Below, piece after piece: positions 46,701 through 64,000 of a DNA stretch of 64,000 bases (the stretch's first letter is position 1; each line of letters opens with the position of its first letter). The position numbers and the translations under genes were made by a program. The stretch covers positions 24,935,003 to 24,999,002 of the forward strand of contig NC_135551.1 of NCBI RefSeq assembly GCF_964340395.1, written 5' to 3'. Under the pieces are notes generated by a model that saw nothing but the letters and a program-made list of their open reading frames with translations, was not told the origin of the DNA and did not search any database. Source of the stretch: Glandiceps talaboti. Taxonomy: Eukaryota > Hemichordata > Enteropneusta > Spengelidae.

Positions 46701-47112
46701 AATTTAGTCCAGAACACTTATTAAATTATCCTTGAAATTAATTTGATTACATGTATAGTAATCATGATCTTTTCACATAATCAGTATTAGAAATAAAACA
46801 ATCACGTCACTTGGTCAAAGTTCACGAGAAAGGTTGCGCTGTGATCAGTATTAATTTGTTCCCATAAAATCATTGCATGCAATTCATAATGTTTATTTTT
46901 TTTTAAACAAGAGTTTAATAATATTTGAGAACTTGTCTCGATAAATAAAACAAATTTGTATAAAAAATACTTGTGATAGTCTCTAGTGTGGGTTTGTTTG
47001 ACATGTTTCTTTTTTAGTATTGTGCATGGTGTTTACATAATAACATTAGTCTATGTGCTAATAAGGAACATTGTTTGAAGTTATGCATGCGTGTTTCCAT
47101 GGAAAGTAGTCC

Positions 47113-47185
47113 AGAGGCTATCGGTGACTTTGAATTTGAAGAGGTGATATGGATGTCGTCAGATTCAAAGCCACCGATAGTCTCT
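47113..47185. repeat. 73-bp foldback (MITE-like)
   Basis: AGAGGCTATCGGTGACTTTGAAT (47113-47135) and ATTCAAAGCCACCGATAGTCTCT (47163-47185) are inverted copies with about three mismatches, around a 27-base loop. Confidence 0.75.
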
Positions 47186-47700
47186 AGGCAACGTCAAAAG
47201 GTAACTTAAAAATGTGGTGAATCTGGCCGTTCAAACTAAGACCTACATTTAACCATGGAAGTATGGTTCTACTCCCATGATTTAACTCATGTAAGCTTCC
47301 CTGAAGCTTTTTTTCCGCAGTGTTCGAATTGCCATAGGTTTTTCTACTGTGTCGCACTGTGTTGTAGAGGTAGACATATTAGATAAATAATATGTTGTAG
47401 ATTTTGACCTTTGCCATTGCCAGTAGACTTTTCGCTTATCTATTTAGATTTCGATCACAGTTGGTGAATTAATCTTACCAATATTGTCACATTTTCTTTG
47501 CGTAAGCTACCTTTATCTGCAGATCGTCGCCAAATCATGTGCAATGCAGCAACGTACATATTGTTTTCGACTTTATTTTGAAATGAAATGACTTATTTGC
47601 TAGATCCAAGGGAGGATAGCGAAATAAGTAGTAGTGATACAGAAGTTCAACCCCCATTCCTTACAGGACCTAAGTGAACTCTCGATCAAGTAGCCAACCA

Positions 47701-47757
47701 CAGGGATCAGCAGGCATGTAATTGATCGATCGATCGATCGATCGATTTATTGATTGG

Positions 47758-47811
<54 letters not shown>

Positions 47812-48242
47812 ATTTGATTGATTGATTGATTGATTGAACGATTAATTTTTGTGGTTACATAAACTTATTTTGTGTGTGATATTGATCCATTGACTGATTG
47901 ATTTTTGTGATGATATAAAACTTTTTTTTCCTTCTTTCCCTGGCTAGATTTCTCTTTCAGCTGTATAACTTATAATTCTCTCTTTATTGACTAAATAAAG
48001 ACATCGTGTCCATTCTTCTCGTCTTATCTAGATTAAAACACTCCTAATCTTATAATTACCAAGGCATCGGTCATAGGAACAATTTGCTTAGTCATTATCT
48101 TCTGGGAGATTATCACACCAACTCATGTACAAACTAGTATAAAAGAGAGCACTAGTTTGTACCTCAGACCACTAAAGGTCTGAGTTTGTACATGGCTTGA
48201 TCGATCAATCAATCTATTAATTACATGCCTGCTGATCCCTGT
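47701..48242. repeat. Inverted repeat pair enclosing a (GATT)n array
   Basis: CAGGGATCAGCAGGCATGTAA, followed by ATTGATCGATCGA, at 47701-47733 recurs inverted at 48201-48242 (TCGATCAATC ... TTACATGCCTGCTGATCCCTG). The interior holds about 110 bases of GATC/GATT repeats (47723-47836) and a GGTCTGAG palindrome (48163-48184). The ends may be the terminal repeats of a foldback element. Confidence 0.7.
48163..48184. repeat. Short dispersed palindrome copy
   Basis: CTCAGACC (48163-48170) and GGTCTGAG (48177-48184) flank ACTAAA. It is related to the copies at 23065, 24673, 28342 and 36960. Confidence 0.6.
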
Positions 48243-48696
48243 GTAGGGAGGTCTTTTCTTCGTAAGAAAATCGCTGGACTACTTTAAGAAAAGATCTTAA
48301 AATGTAACTTCTTTTGTGTTTTTTACAACTCGAGATGACTCACACATACTAGTAAGTTGTTGCAATTAAACCAAATCGAATTCCAACGTCATAATGGTAG
48401 TAATAATTCTATGAAACTTGTCAATGTTTGCAGCTTGGCAGGTGTGACATGATCAGTACGCCACTTCATCGATTCGTTAGTAATTAGCAAGGGGAGTTCG
48501 ATTCATTCGCCGACCATGATCTTATAGTCTGTCTTCAAAATCGTTCAAGTACACCCACGTCTATATTGACACCTCGTATGTTTTCATTAATGGCCACCCG
48601 GCGGGCCACCAATGCTCTGGAAAATGACAATTAAGCATTTGAGGGCGCTGACCAATTTCAGTGAACACATGTCGGGTTTATCGCAATGCATACAGG

Positions 48697-49074
48697 CACA
48701 GGGAGCCCAGGAACCGTGTTAAAAACATATAAACAAACAAAAAGCAAACAAACAAACTACAACTAAACAAATAAATAAATAAACAAACAAACATATTCAT
48801 CCGGGTATACTAGATATGTTTTTATACTCCTCCCTACAAACACACAAAACATATCTAGTATACCCCATGAATATATTTTTGTTTGTTTGTTTGTCGTTTA
48901 TTTGTTTGTTTGCTTGTTTGTTTGTTTGTTTGTTTGTTTGTTTGTAACATGGTTCCTAGGCTCCCTGTGTGGGCTTGTATGGATCATTATAAAACATATC
49001 TAGTATACCCCCATGAATATCTGTTTGTTTGTTTATTCATTCATTCATTTGTTTGTTCTTATTTTGTTTGTGTT

Positions 49075-49117
<43 letters not shown>

Positions 49118-49199
49118 TTTGTTTGTTTGTTTGTTTGTTTTGCTTGCCTGTTTATTTATTTGTTTGTTTGTGTGTAACACGGTTCCTGGGCTCCCTGTG
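48697..49199. repeat. Composite foldback: one inverted and two direct copies of a 125-200-bp module
   Basis: A module that runs from AAAACATATCTAGTATACCCC through GAATAT, GTTT repeats and AACAYGGTTCCTRGGCTCCCTGTG occurs inverted at 48697-48821, direct at 48847-48970 and direct again at 48991-49199. The outer ends carry the conserved CTCCCTGTG block and the inner ends the CTAGTATACC block. The GTTT/TTTA microsatellites inside the copies differ in length. It is probably a microsatellite-bearing foldback transposon. Confidence 0.8.
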
Positions 49200-49830
49200 A
49201 TACAAGCTGCAACACAGGCTGCAATGACTAATTGCTGGAAGGCTGCATTGTCCCAGGCTTGATCGCTGATGGGTGGCTGGTTGGATGGTTGGATAGATTG
49301 ACGAATCAATGAATGAAATGGACTGGTGGGACTGAAAGATGACTCGGTGACAAGCTTGTTGGCAGAAAGAGTGGACGGACGGACGGACGTATGTCTGTGG
49401 GTGGATAGGTGGATGATGGAATGATGCATAGATGGATTAACGGTTCAGTGGATGGATGGATTCAGCGCATTGAGATTGTTTTAATGTAATGCGCTCTATA
49501 AGAAATAAATATTATTATTATGAATGGATGGATGGATGTATGGATGAGTTGGTGCATGGATGGCTGGTTAGATTGATGAAGGAGAGATGCATAGGCAAAT
49601 GAATAGGTTGGTCGGTAGGTGGGCTTTTAGATTTGATTTTTAAGTTCTTACAACACCTATTGCAAACCCAAATCTAGTATCATGTATTAGTATTTTGAAT
49701 TTGTGTTATTGACTTGCATGGGATGAAATGTTTCAAAAGTTTTATGTAATCTGTGGTATTGTTATTTTATCCTGAATTCAATGTAGATGTTGACAGTAAC
49801 GAGAAATGCGCGCGCGCACACATACTCACG

Positions 49831-50228
49831 TGTGTGTATGTATGTATGTATGTATGTATGTATGTATGTATGTATGTATGTATGTATGTATGTATGTATG
49901 TATGTATGTATGTATGTATGTGTATGTATGTATGTATGTATGCGTGTATGTGTGTATGTATGTATGTATGTATGTATGTATGTATGTGTGTGTGTATGTA
50001 TGTATGTATGTATGTATGTATGTATGTATGTATGTATGTATGTATGTATGTCTCTATGTATGTATGTATGTATGTATGTATGTATGTATGTATGTACGTA
50101 CGTATGTATGTATGTATGTATGTATGTATGTATGTATGTACGTATGTATGTATGTAAGTATGTATGTATGTATGTATGTATGTATGTATGTATGTATGTA
50201 TGTATGTATGTATGTATGTATGTGTGTA
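49831..50228 (+). repeat. (TATG)n microsatellite, about 400 bp
   Basis: Nearly 100 TATG units with TGTG, TACG and TCTC interruptions, preceded by a short CG/CA repeat. It is the longest tetranucleotide array in the window. Confidence 0.95.
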
Positions 50229-51045
50229 TACTGACTAGACATCCCAGTGATCATAGTCGACACGTCTATGAATATTGTCTCTCACCGTTGATGGCGGTGC
50301 TCATAGTGTAACTGATATAGTTGCGTCATTCTGTACAATTAGATACACTACACCGTACAAATTCAATCGACATATGATAATATTTGTTGAATCGTTAGTG
50401 GTTTTAAGTTTTGTACCTGACATCAAAACTAAATGACACGTATTTCTACATGACATGACCTTCAAGTTATTCAATCTTACCGTTTTTAAATGAGGTATAC
50501 ATATTTCATGAGTTCTTTCAATTGAGTTTTCATTAATGGGGTTTGACATGTTTCATTAGAAATTGAATATGAAATTAGTTCTGATGATACTCGCGAAGTC
50601 GCAGTCATTCTTGAACATATACAGGCCTATGAAGATGACATACAGTACGCGCGTGAGAAACGAAAGTGTGTAAACACTTAGACCAAATGCATGGTTCTCT
50701 AAATGTTTGGTTTTATAATCTCATGTTTAACTTCGACGCCAAACTAGCGCCTCTCTCGGTGAATCTGCGCAAGTTCTGTATTGTTCATCCTTAACATGGA
50801 CAACAAACTCATTGAACGGTGTACGCATTCGACCGCTGCTGAAGAGAGATAGTTTACACGGAGTGACGACAGGAATTCATCATGGCGTCCGCTTACTAGC
50901 AGCACAGTATAATATGTGACAACCAATCCGTGTTCTCGTCGCTGTGAACGTTATATATGTATATTAATGCTACATGTTTTAGTGAGTGAAGAGCGTCTGT
51001 AGCCTATAGATTTAGATTTAGAGAGTCAACGAGGAAGGTGACAAA

Positions 51046-52518
51046 ATGGTGCTTACAAGTACGAGCTTTTCGATTATACTTGTCCTCACGAGTGCTGCTT
51101 TGGGGTCGAGTTACGCCCAACTTTCGTTTGCTGTTCACCCCCAGAAAACAACTGTGCTCATAGGAAGACCGGCGTTATTCCACTGCGGTGTACAACTCAC
51201 GTCTTCAAAAATAACTGTATTCTGGCAAAGTTATCCAAGCGGAAGGATAATAACTGTGGCAACGAACTCGAATGATACAGATAGATACGAGATTCTGAGT
51301 GTGCAGTCGTCGTGGTATACATCGTACGATCTTCGGATTGCTGCAGTGGAATCCAGCGATGATACATCGTACGAGTGTGTGGCTGTTCTAAATACCACAG
51401 AATCACGTTCACATAGAGGTGAGTTGGATGTTGTTCTGCCGTTAGACACAATTTACCCACAATGTTTTCTCTCGCCGAGGAACGTTATCCCGGAGTATGA
51501 TTACGTCACTGCAGTGTGTGTCACTGGTGATTATCTCGCTTCTCTTTCCTGGAACTTAGATGGACGACCAGTTATTGCCATGCTGGTTGCAACAGAGATG
51601 TATTCAACATCGGAGTACAACTTCGTGGCTAGATACGAGGATCGGGATATTGAGCTAAAATGCTACACGTCGTCATCAAACGAGACATGTTCAGTGACAC
51701 TGTCAATTCAGTATCAACCGAGGGTTGTAATACTACCAAGAGACCCGGAATACCCGCAAGAAGATCAAGCCAGATTCACCTGCAAAGCTGACGCAAATCC
51801 GGACCAACTGGCATATCGGTGGTATTTCGGAGGCATCGAAATTGTGCAAGATTTTTACCACCATCGTTTCAATCATTTTGAATTTGAAGAAAATGGACGT
51901 GTTCTCGTAATCCCAAAGTTGATGCTGGAAGATAACGGTATTACTGTGAAATGCGAGGCAACCAACGCACTTGGCACCACCAGCTTTCAGACGAATGTCT
52001 ACGTTCGAAGGTCTACACTAACTATGGAGACGATAGGACCTATTTTAGTAGGTTGTATTTGCATCGTTCTTATTCTTATACTACTAGCCTGGATGTTGTG
52101 GTATTTCTGCTCTCGTTCATCCAGAAATCGGCGAAGGAGGCCACCTCCTGACGTCACCACAAACTTGCCTAATCTGCGATCAGCCGGCTACGGACCGACG
52201 GACGATTATCACTACTCGTCATCCAACCGTACGGACTCACGTGACAATTTCGCGAATATGACAGAGACCGACAATATAAATATGACGCAAATGACAGAAA
52301 ACAACCGAATAGCGGCGGCAAGAAACAATCCTTACGCGACACCACCATCTCGTATAAGAGACGGGAGCAAGAAAAGTTTCAAAAATCTTGACCTGGACGA
52401 CGATGATGTTGGAGATCAGAGCGGTAGCTACGACGTCAACCCGGACCCAGAGTATGACGGTACTCTTACATCTTCATACGCGCTAACGCCCGAAAAAGAT
52501 GCATCAATGTTCAAGTAA
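51046..52518 (+). CDS. IgSF-7: three-Ig-domain receptor with YxxP-type tail
   Basis: An intronless gene for 490 residues. The signal peptide is about 1-24 (ending SSYAQ). D1 is V-like (C47, W60, C111). D2 (C158, W169, C206) has the extra cysteines YPQC140 and C215, though the GPL after the second one is not kept. D3 is I-set-like (C246, W259, C303, ITVKCEATNALG). The membrane helix is about 329-354, then a strongly basic anchor (RSSRNRRRRPPP). The tail of about 130 residues is rich in Asn, Asp and Ser, with tyrosines at NPYATPP (430, YxxP, Crk/Nck-type), SYDVNP (462) and SSYALTP (478). None makes an ITAM or a strict ITIM. The ATG at 51046 in AAAATGG context begins the signal peptide. It is the most downstream recognisable family member; ligand and role are unknown. 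Confidence 0.88.
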   Translation: MVLTSTSFSIILVLTSAALGSSYAQLSFAVHPQKTTVLIGRPALFHCGVQLTSSKITVFWQSYPSGRIITVATNSNDTDRYEILSVQSSWYTSYDLRIAAVESSDDTSYECVAVLNTTESRSHRGELDVVLPLDTIYPQCFLSPRNVIPEYDYVTAVCVTGDYLASLSWNLDGRPVIAMLVATEMYSTSEYNFVARYEDRDIELKCYTSSSNETCSVTLSIQYQPRVVILPRDPEYPQEDQARFTCKADANPDQLAYRWYFGGIEIVQDFYHHRFNHFEFEENGRVLVIPKLMLEDNGITVKCEATNALGTTSFQTNVYVRRSTLTMETIGPILVGCICIVLILILLAWMLWYFCSRSSRNRRRRPPPDVTTNLPNLRSAGYGPTDDYHYSSSNRTDSRDNFANMTETDNINMTQMTENNRIAAARNNPYATPPSRIRDGSKKSFKNLDLDDDDVGDQSGSYDVNPDPEYDGTLTSSYALTPEKDASMFK

Positions 52519-59084
<6,566 letters not shown>

Positions 59085-59410
59085 TAAGACTTGAATTGTC
59101 AATGTATAATTTTGCTGTAAGCCTCGCTCATTCTCGAGATCTCCTCCTCAAGTTTACAACTCTTTTCTGTTAAAATACTCGAGGCGTTTAAAATGTAGTA
59201 ATTCCCAATGTATAACAATTGTATTTCAATTATATTTACCTCATTATTTAAATTGCCGGATGGATGAATGCTATTGAAAATGTAAAATGTTATATATGAA
59301 GTATGTAGTTGCATTTGAATAGATGATATAGCTTTTTTTTTGAAAATAAATGAAATATGTAAATAAACTTACATTTTGAATATAAACAAATATTGTATTT
59401 TTGGTTTAAT

Positions 59411-59521
59411 TGTGTGTGTGTGTGTGTGTGTGCGTGCGTGCGTGCATGCATGTATGTATGTATGTATGTATGTATGTATGTATGTATGTATGTATGTATG
59501 TATGTATGTATGCACGTTCGT

Positions 59522-59552
<31 letters not shown>
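59411..59552 (+). repeat. (TG)n-(TATG)n-(TG)n microsatellite
   Basis: TG repeats, GTGC units, about 15 TATG units, then TG again; a symmetric composite array. Confidence 0.95.
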
Positions 59553-59553
<1 letters not shown>

Positions 59554-60867
59554 ATGGGTGGGTGAATGGATGCATTGATGGAACATCTGTCTGTTGACGA
59601 ATACGCAATGAGAAACTAGCTTTGAATGTAAGTAGACCCACCTATCCATAAACTTAAAGAAAACTGAAGAATACGCCAATAATTGGAAAATTTCCCCAGT
59701 AAAACATGTAACTTTGAAAGTATCAAGAATGAGCACAACACTGACAGAACCTTATCGGTATGCAGGACTTGTCACAATCAGTAGAATATGTAGAAAGTAG
59801 TAACCAATCATAGGCAGTGACATATAAACAGTTGCAGATATTATTAGTGGAGGTCAATTTATTTCAGTAACGTTAACACACAAAGTAAAGTTGATTTACA
59901 ATGCAGTCCTCGTCACTGTTTTGTATGTCACACTGAGTCTCTACATGTACTGTTCAGTGGTCGTCACGTGATCAATGCTTCAACCTAAAATGAAGTAAAT
60001 CATCTGATCACCTGCTCACTACTTTGGGATTTGTTAATACTACGATATCTTTTATTCAAAATAAATTTGATTCAGACTCAGATAGTTAGATTCTGTGAAC
60101 TTCCGGCAATCAATCCAAGGAAAAAAAAGAGACGGTAGAAACGAAAAGAAATTTTAAAAAAAATGATTCCTTTGGAGTGGTCTTTTCGAAAGATCAAAGG
60201 CTAACATTCCAGATAATTTATCAACGTTTACAATGTACAGAAGACTCGACGTGTTCAATGTCCATCCATCGAAAGAATTCCACCCTTTGTGGTCCGCCTA
60301 AGGGAAAATGTTACAGATAGTGTTTAACGTAAAGAAAGGTGACACGCAAGAGTTCTTTTGCCGCCTTTTTAATTTTACCAAGTTTTTACCTGTTATCTTC
60401 TTCACCTTGTATTTATCAGACCAGTAATCGATTCAGCTGCGGGGAATGGCTGAAAAGATTTCGTGCCCTTTTTTTGATATTTGTGAGAACATTGAGGATT
60501 TCAAGGGACATTTTTAGGTAAAGATTATGTAAATATAGTTTTTTACTTAGGTTTATGTCAAAATGAAGTTGAGACGAGCCAGATATCTAGAAAGATCGTT
60601 TTGGCGGGAAATCAATTGTTACCATGAAGGTTAACAAGTAGAACATTCAACAAAATGACGCGATAGACAATTTTTCAAGATGGTTTATTGGGGCTAGATA
60701 AAATGTTTGGCGTTATATATGCGTAAAATTGGCCAAATAATGTTCATAGGGTTTGAACAGATGCACACGTGAAATTTCATTGTGAATATTAACTCAATTG
60801 TACGTTCTAAACACAGGTAAACATATGTTGGTGCGTGGCAAACCTCGTGGTGTCATTTAGGATGAAC

Positions 60868-61155
60868 GTGTAGAAATGTGGTATCCTTGTAGAAGAGGGA
60901 TATTACGAAAGTGCACTCGGGGAACTTGTAAATCCGCCATCTTGAATGACGCCTTACGGGATAAGTGTTTGGTATCATTGTAGAAAAGGGGTCTTACGAT
61001 TGGAGGAACTTAAAAACCCACCACCTTGTGGTACAGTGGTGCATCGTGGGAAATGTGGTATCATTTTTGAAAAATGGATCCCACAATAATGCAATGTGGA
61101 ACTTGCAAACCCACCATCTTGAATGATGCATCGTGGGAAATATGGTATCATCCTA
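60868..61155. repeat. Minisatellite, about three units of 85-100 bp
   Basis: The block TGGTATC, TTGTAGAAAA, GGAACTTGYAAACCCACCA, CTTGAATGATGCATCGTGGGAAA occurs about three times (starting near 60871, 60969 and 61051), with a fourth partial start at 61143. The units are diverged by substitutions and small indels. Confidence 0.75.
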
Positions 61156-62216
61156 TCGACAAACATAAACGAATCCCTGTTGTAAACAATTTGTCAGATA
61201 TTGTTGGTGACCGCAAACATTCTAGGTCTTGGTTACCCGGAACCTTACAGAGGAGAGTCATCCGTCCAATCTCGTACAAAAGATAATTAGTACCTTAGGC
61301 TTAGGTGGAACTAATCTCACAACTCTTTGCACCTGAGCATGATTGTTTTTGCTCACAAATTGGCTATTTGTCTTTATCCAGTCAGAAAAAGAAGCAAGGT
61401 AAGAAATCAATTCAGTGCAGCGAAACGAAAATTATTCTCATGGAAATTCATCGAAGGCCCTGTCATTACTATGGACGTGACCAAGTTTGAAACTACAACA
61501 GACAATATTATGGACCAACGTCTGCCAAGGAACTTTGTTTTGAAATACGTGAACGGTGATTTTTATCAGACAACGCCAAAGATTACACTTTCAATTCTGA
61601 TTGAAAGTTTTACTTCATCACATTTCAAGATGTGAAAGAGATTCAACATTTCCCTAAGTAAAAAAAATAATTCTTCATTTTCTTTCACCAATACTATGAC
61701 AATATTGTAGGGTAAGTTCTTAACGCTGAATATTAGGGGTGCAGAAATGGATCAAGAGTTATCATAACCCGATTTTGTGCCGTTCGGTGGGTCATCTGTT
61801 AAATGTGAAGCCGTTCTTAGTCGATGTCGTTTGAAGGATGAAATCCTTGTATTTGTAAGCGACAAAGTACAGAGTCTGTAAATATTTGTTTTCACAAAAC
61901 GTTCTTTCAGTGACGACAATACCAAACGATTCCAATAGTGTTCGGTTAACCCACTGAGATACTTGGCACCTTAATGAAAGATTGACAGTGGTATCAGGGT
62001 TATTTCAGAAAGCACTTCTCGTTTGACATAAGTGTATCGTTATGTACGATTCTGACGTCATTAAGTGTGAGTTCCACAGTTTAACAACGCATTTCTGACA
62101 TTTTCAAAGATATTCAGTCACGCATAGGCATTGTATTAAATAGGTCGAGATATTGTACACATATATAAAATGTATAAGTTGTCATATTCGAAACACACAT
62201 AGATAAACAAATATAT

Positions 62217-62565
62217 ACATGCATACATACATACATACATACATACATACATACATACATACATACATACATACATACTTGTATACATACATACATACAT
62301 ACATACATACATACATACATACATACATACATACACACACACGCACACATACATACAAACATACATACATACATACATACATACATACATACATACATAC
62401 ATACATACATACATACATACATACATACATACATACATACATACAAACATACATACATACATACATACATACATACATACATACATACATACATACATAC
62501 ATACATACATACGTACGTACGTACGTACGTACGTACATACGTACGTACATACATACATACATATC
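62217..62565 (+). repeat. (CATA)n microsatellite
   Basis: About 340 bases of CATA with CAAA, ACAC and CGTA variants, the last near the right edge. It is the reverse complement of the TATG arrays elsewhere. Confidence 0.95.
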
Positions 62566-63329
62566 TTTCCATACGGAGGAAAAGAAACAAAAATATGGAT
62601 GAGAGAATGTTATCATGTTTACAATGTAGATATTAACGACCGTAATAACTAAACACAAAATAAAACGTACTGTGGATTTATGGAAGTTTACAGCATCTGT
62701 AAAGTGGTTGTTATTTACCCAGATCTAGTTCTACTAATCACTTGCTAATGGAGAGTTCATATGATGTTAAAGATCTTATCACCTGCTAATAATAAAGTGG
62801 CCCCTGGGAAGGAGAAACCAAGCGATTTGAAGTGACCCAAATTAATACACTTACGTCAGTAAGTGTGGCTACTCACAAAACCTTTAGTGTAGAGTTGACT
62901 TCAAAAGACCACATTTTCAGTCAGTTAAGAAGGCACTTTTTTGTCTGATTTCAAACACTTCATTGTTGGAGTAGTACGAGATACGAATACTGATTCAGTG
63001 TACTTTTTACATAATAGTTTATTGCCAAGCGACTCTTAGTCACTTCCAGACGAATGCATAACTGAATGACTTTTCCGTTTATAACAGGCGACGTTCACGG
63101 ATCATTATTTTACGTCTCTCAATTTGTTGTTTGTCACCATGTGTCACTGTATCTTATTGTTCAGCCACTTGTTCACATTCTTCAGCTATTCTAATGTTAT
63201 TTACCTGTCCATTTTAATCTGTCATTCCGTTAACTCAATGTACATCGTTGTCTCTCTGCTCTCATTTCTTTTAGTGTACGTAATTGTTCACTTAACTTCT
63301 GATGTCTCATTCATACAGTACCCCAGTCA

Positions 63330-63478
<149 letters not shown>

Positions 63479-64000
63479 GAAAATATCACTTTTTTTCACA
63501 AATACGCTGCGCATTAAAGCACGCCCTCGACGATTAATGGTAGCCCTCTTATGAGAATTGTCATGACAACCTGCATATATAATAAGTTATAACTACAATT
63601 GTCCTAAGTATAACGAGACATGTCGCTAAATTGCCATACTTGTGCAGACAGACCGACGATTCGTTGTTTATCTCCAAACATACTAAGGAGAATATTTAAA
63701 CACAAAATTCCAGACAACCTAGTAGTTATGGTTTTGTAGTTAAAACGTTTCAAATTTTCTGGTCCAAGAAAGTGAAGGCAAGGTATATAATAAGAGATAT
63801 CAATGATGATAGGCGAATTTATTGTCATAAACGCAAAATGAAAACATATCACTTAACATGTATACAGTTTCACTGACGGAGAAACATTACTTGTACTCAC
63901 ATGCTTCCTTCAATAGTTATTAACTACAGGAAAACATTAGAAAATTGTATAGCTTTGGGGATGTATACTTCAACGGACTGCACATAGAACAGATTTCACT

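Larger units (their letters stand above)
43760..51045. other. Intergenic, IgSF-6 to IgSF-7
   Basis: About 7.3 kb. 43.8-47.0 kb is unique AT-rich DNA. From 47.1 to 50.2 kb it is dense in repeats: a foldback (47113-47185), an inverted pair around the GATT array (47701-48242), a composite inverted/direct repeat (48697-49199), GGAT-rich sequence (about 49370-49560) and a 400-base TATG array (49831-50228). I find no supported gene. Confidence 0.65.

Noticed and set aside
48697-49199. CRISPR-like array
   Set aside because: The repeats are few, partly inverted and microsatellite-based. They lack regular unique spacers, and the genome is animal.

Overview
This window looks like nuclear DNA from an AT-rich marine invertebrate animal. 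I cannot name the phylum from sequence alone. The evidence is metazoan membrane receptors of the immunoglobulin superfamily (IgSF), a metazoan linker histone H1 with a canonical histone 3' stem-loop, a decayed non-LTR (CR1-like) reverse transcriptase, many long tetranucleotide microsatellites and several foldback/MITE-like elements. There is no bacterial gene organisation, no CRISPR array, and no rRNA or tRNA gene that I can support.

The main content is a cluster of eight related IgSF receptor genes, all on the + strand. I call them IgSF-0 to IgSF-7: the 3' end of IgSF-0 at 1-311, then genes at 4267-5661, 9546-10976, 15374-17020, 21102-22529, 29472-30989, 42236-43759 and 51046-52518. In each of the seven complete genes the signal peptide, two to four Ig domains, transmembrane helix, cytoplasmic tail and stop codon lie in one uninterrupted reading frame, so the coding regions are intronless. 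A 5'-UTR intron cannot be excluded.

Layout. 1-13200 is a tandem array with a period of about 5.3 kb: the end of copy 0, complete copies 1 and 2, and the 3' flank of copy 2, which holds a 360-bp insertion and a 99-bp MITE-like element missing from the sister copies. Homology stops at 13200, next to a 161-bp foldback element. 13.4-29.4 kb carries two diverged members, IgSF-3 (four Ig domains, very short tail) and IgSF-4 (three Ig domains, stalk). IgSF-5 (29.5-31.0 kb) has an ectodomain almost identical to IgSF-1/2 but a different signal peptide, tail and flanks. A lone histone H1 gene (38720-39268, minus strand) and a LINE relic (about 40.5-40.8 kb) follow. Next come IgSF-6 (two Ig domains, long tail) and IgSF-7. 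From 52.5 kb to the end I find no convincing gene, only unique AT-rich DNA, microsatellites and a short minisatellite.

How the genes may work together (inference). The ectodomains are variants of one scaffold, while the tails differ in signalling motifs. IgSF-0, -1 and -2 carry an ITAM-like pair of YxxL/I motifs. IgSF-6 carries a consensus ITIM. IgSF-3 has almost no tail and an arginine in its hydrophobic membrane segment. IgSF-2, -4, -5 and -7 carry other SH2-type tyrosine motifs. Together with ectodomain homogenisation between paralogs that differ in their tails, this resembles the paired activating/inhibitory receptor clusters of vertebrates and the allorecognition IgSF clusters of some invertebrates. 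No ligand or expression evidence is visible here.
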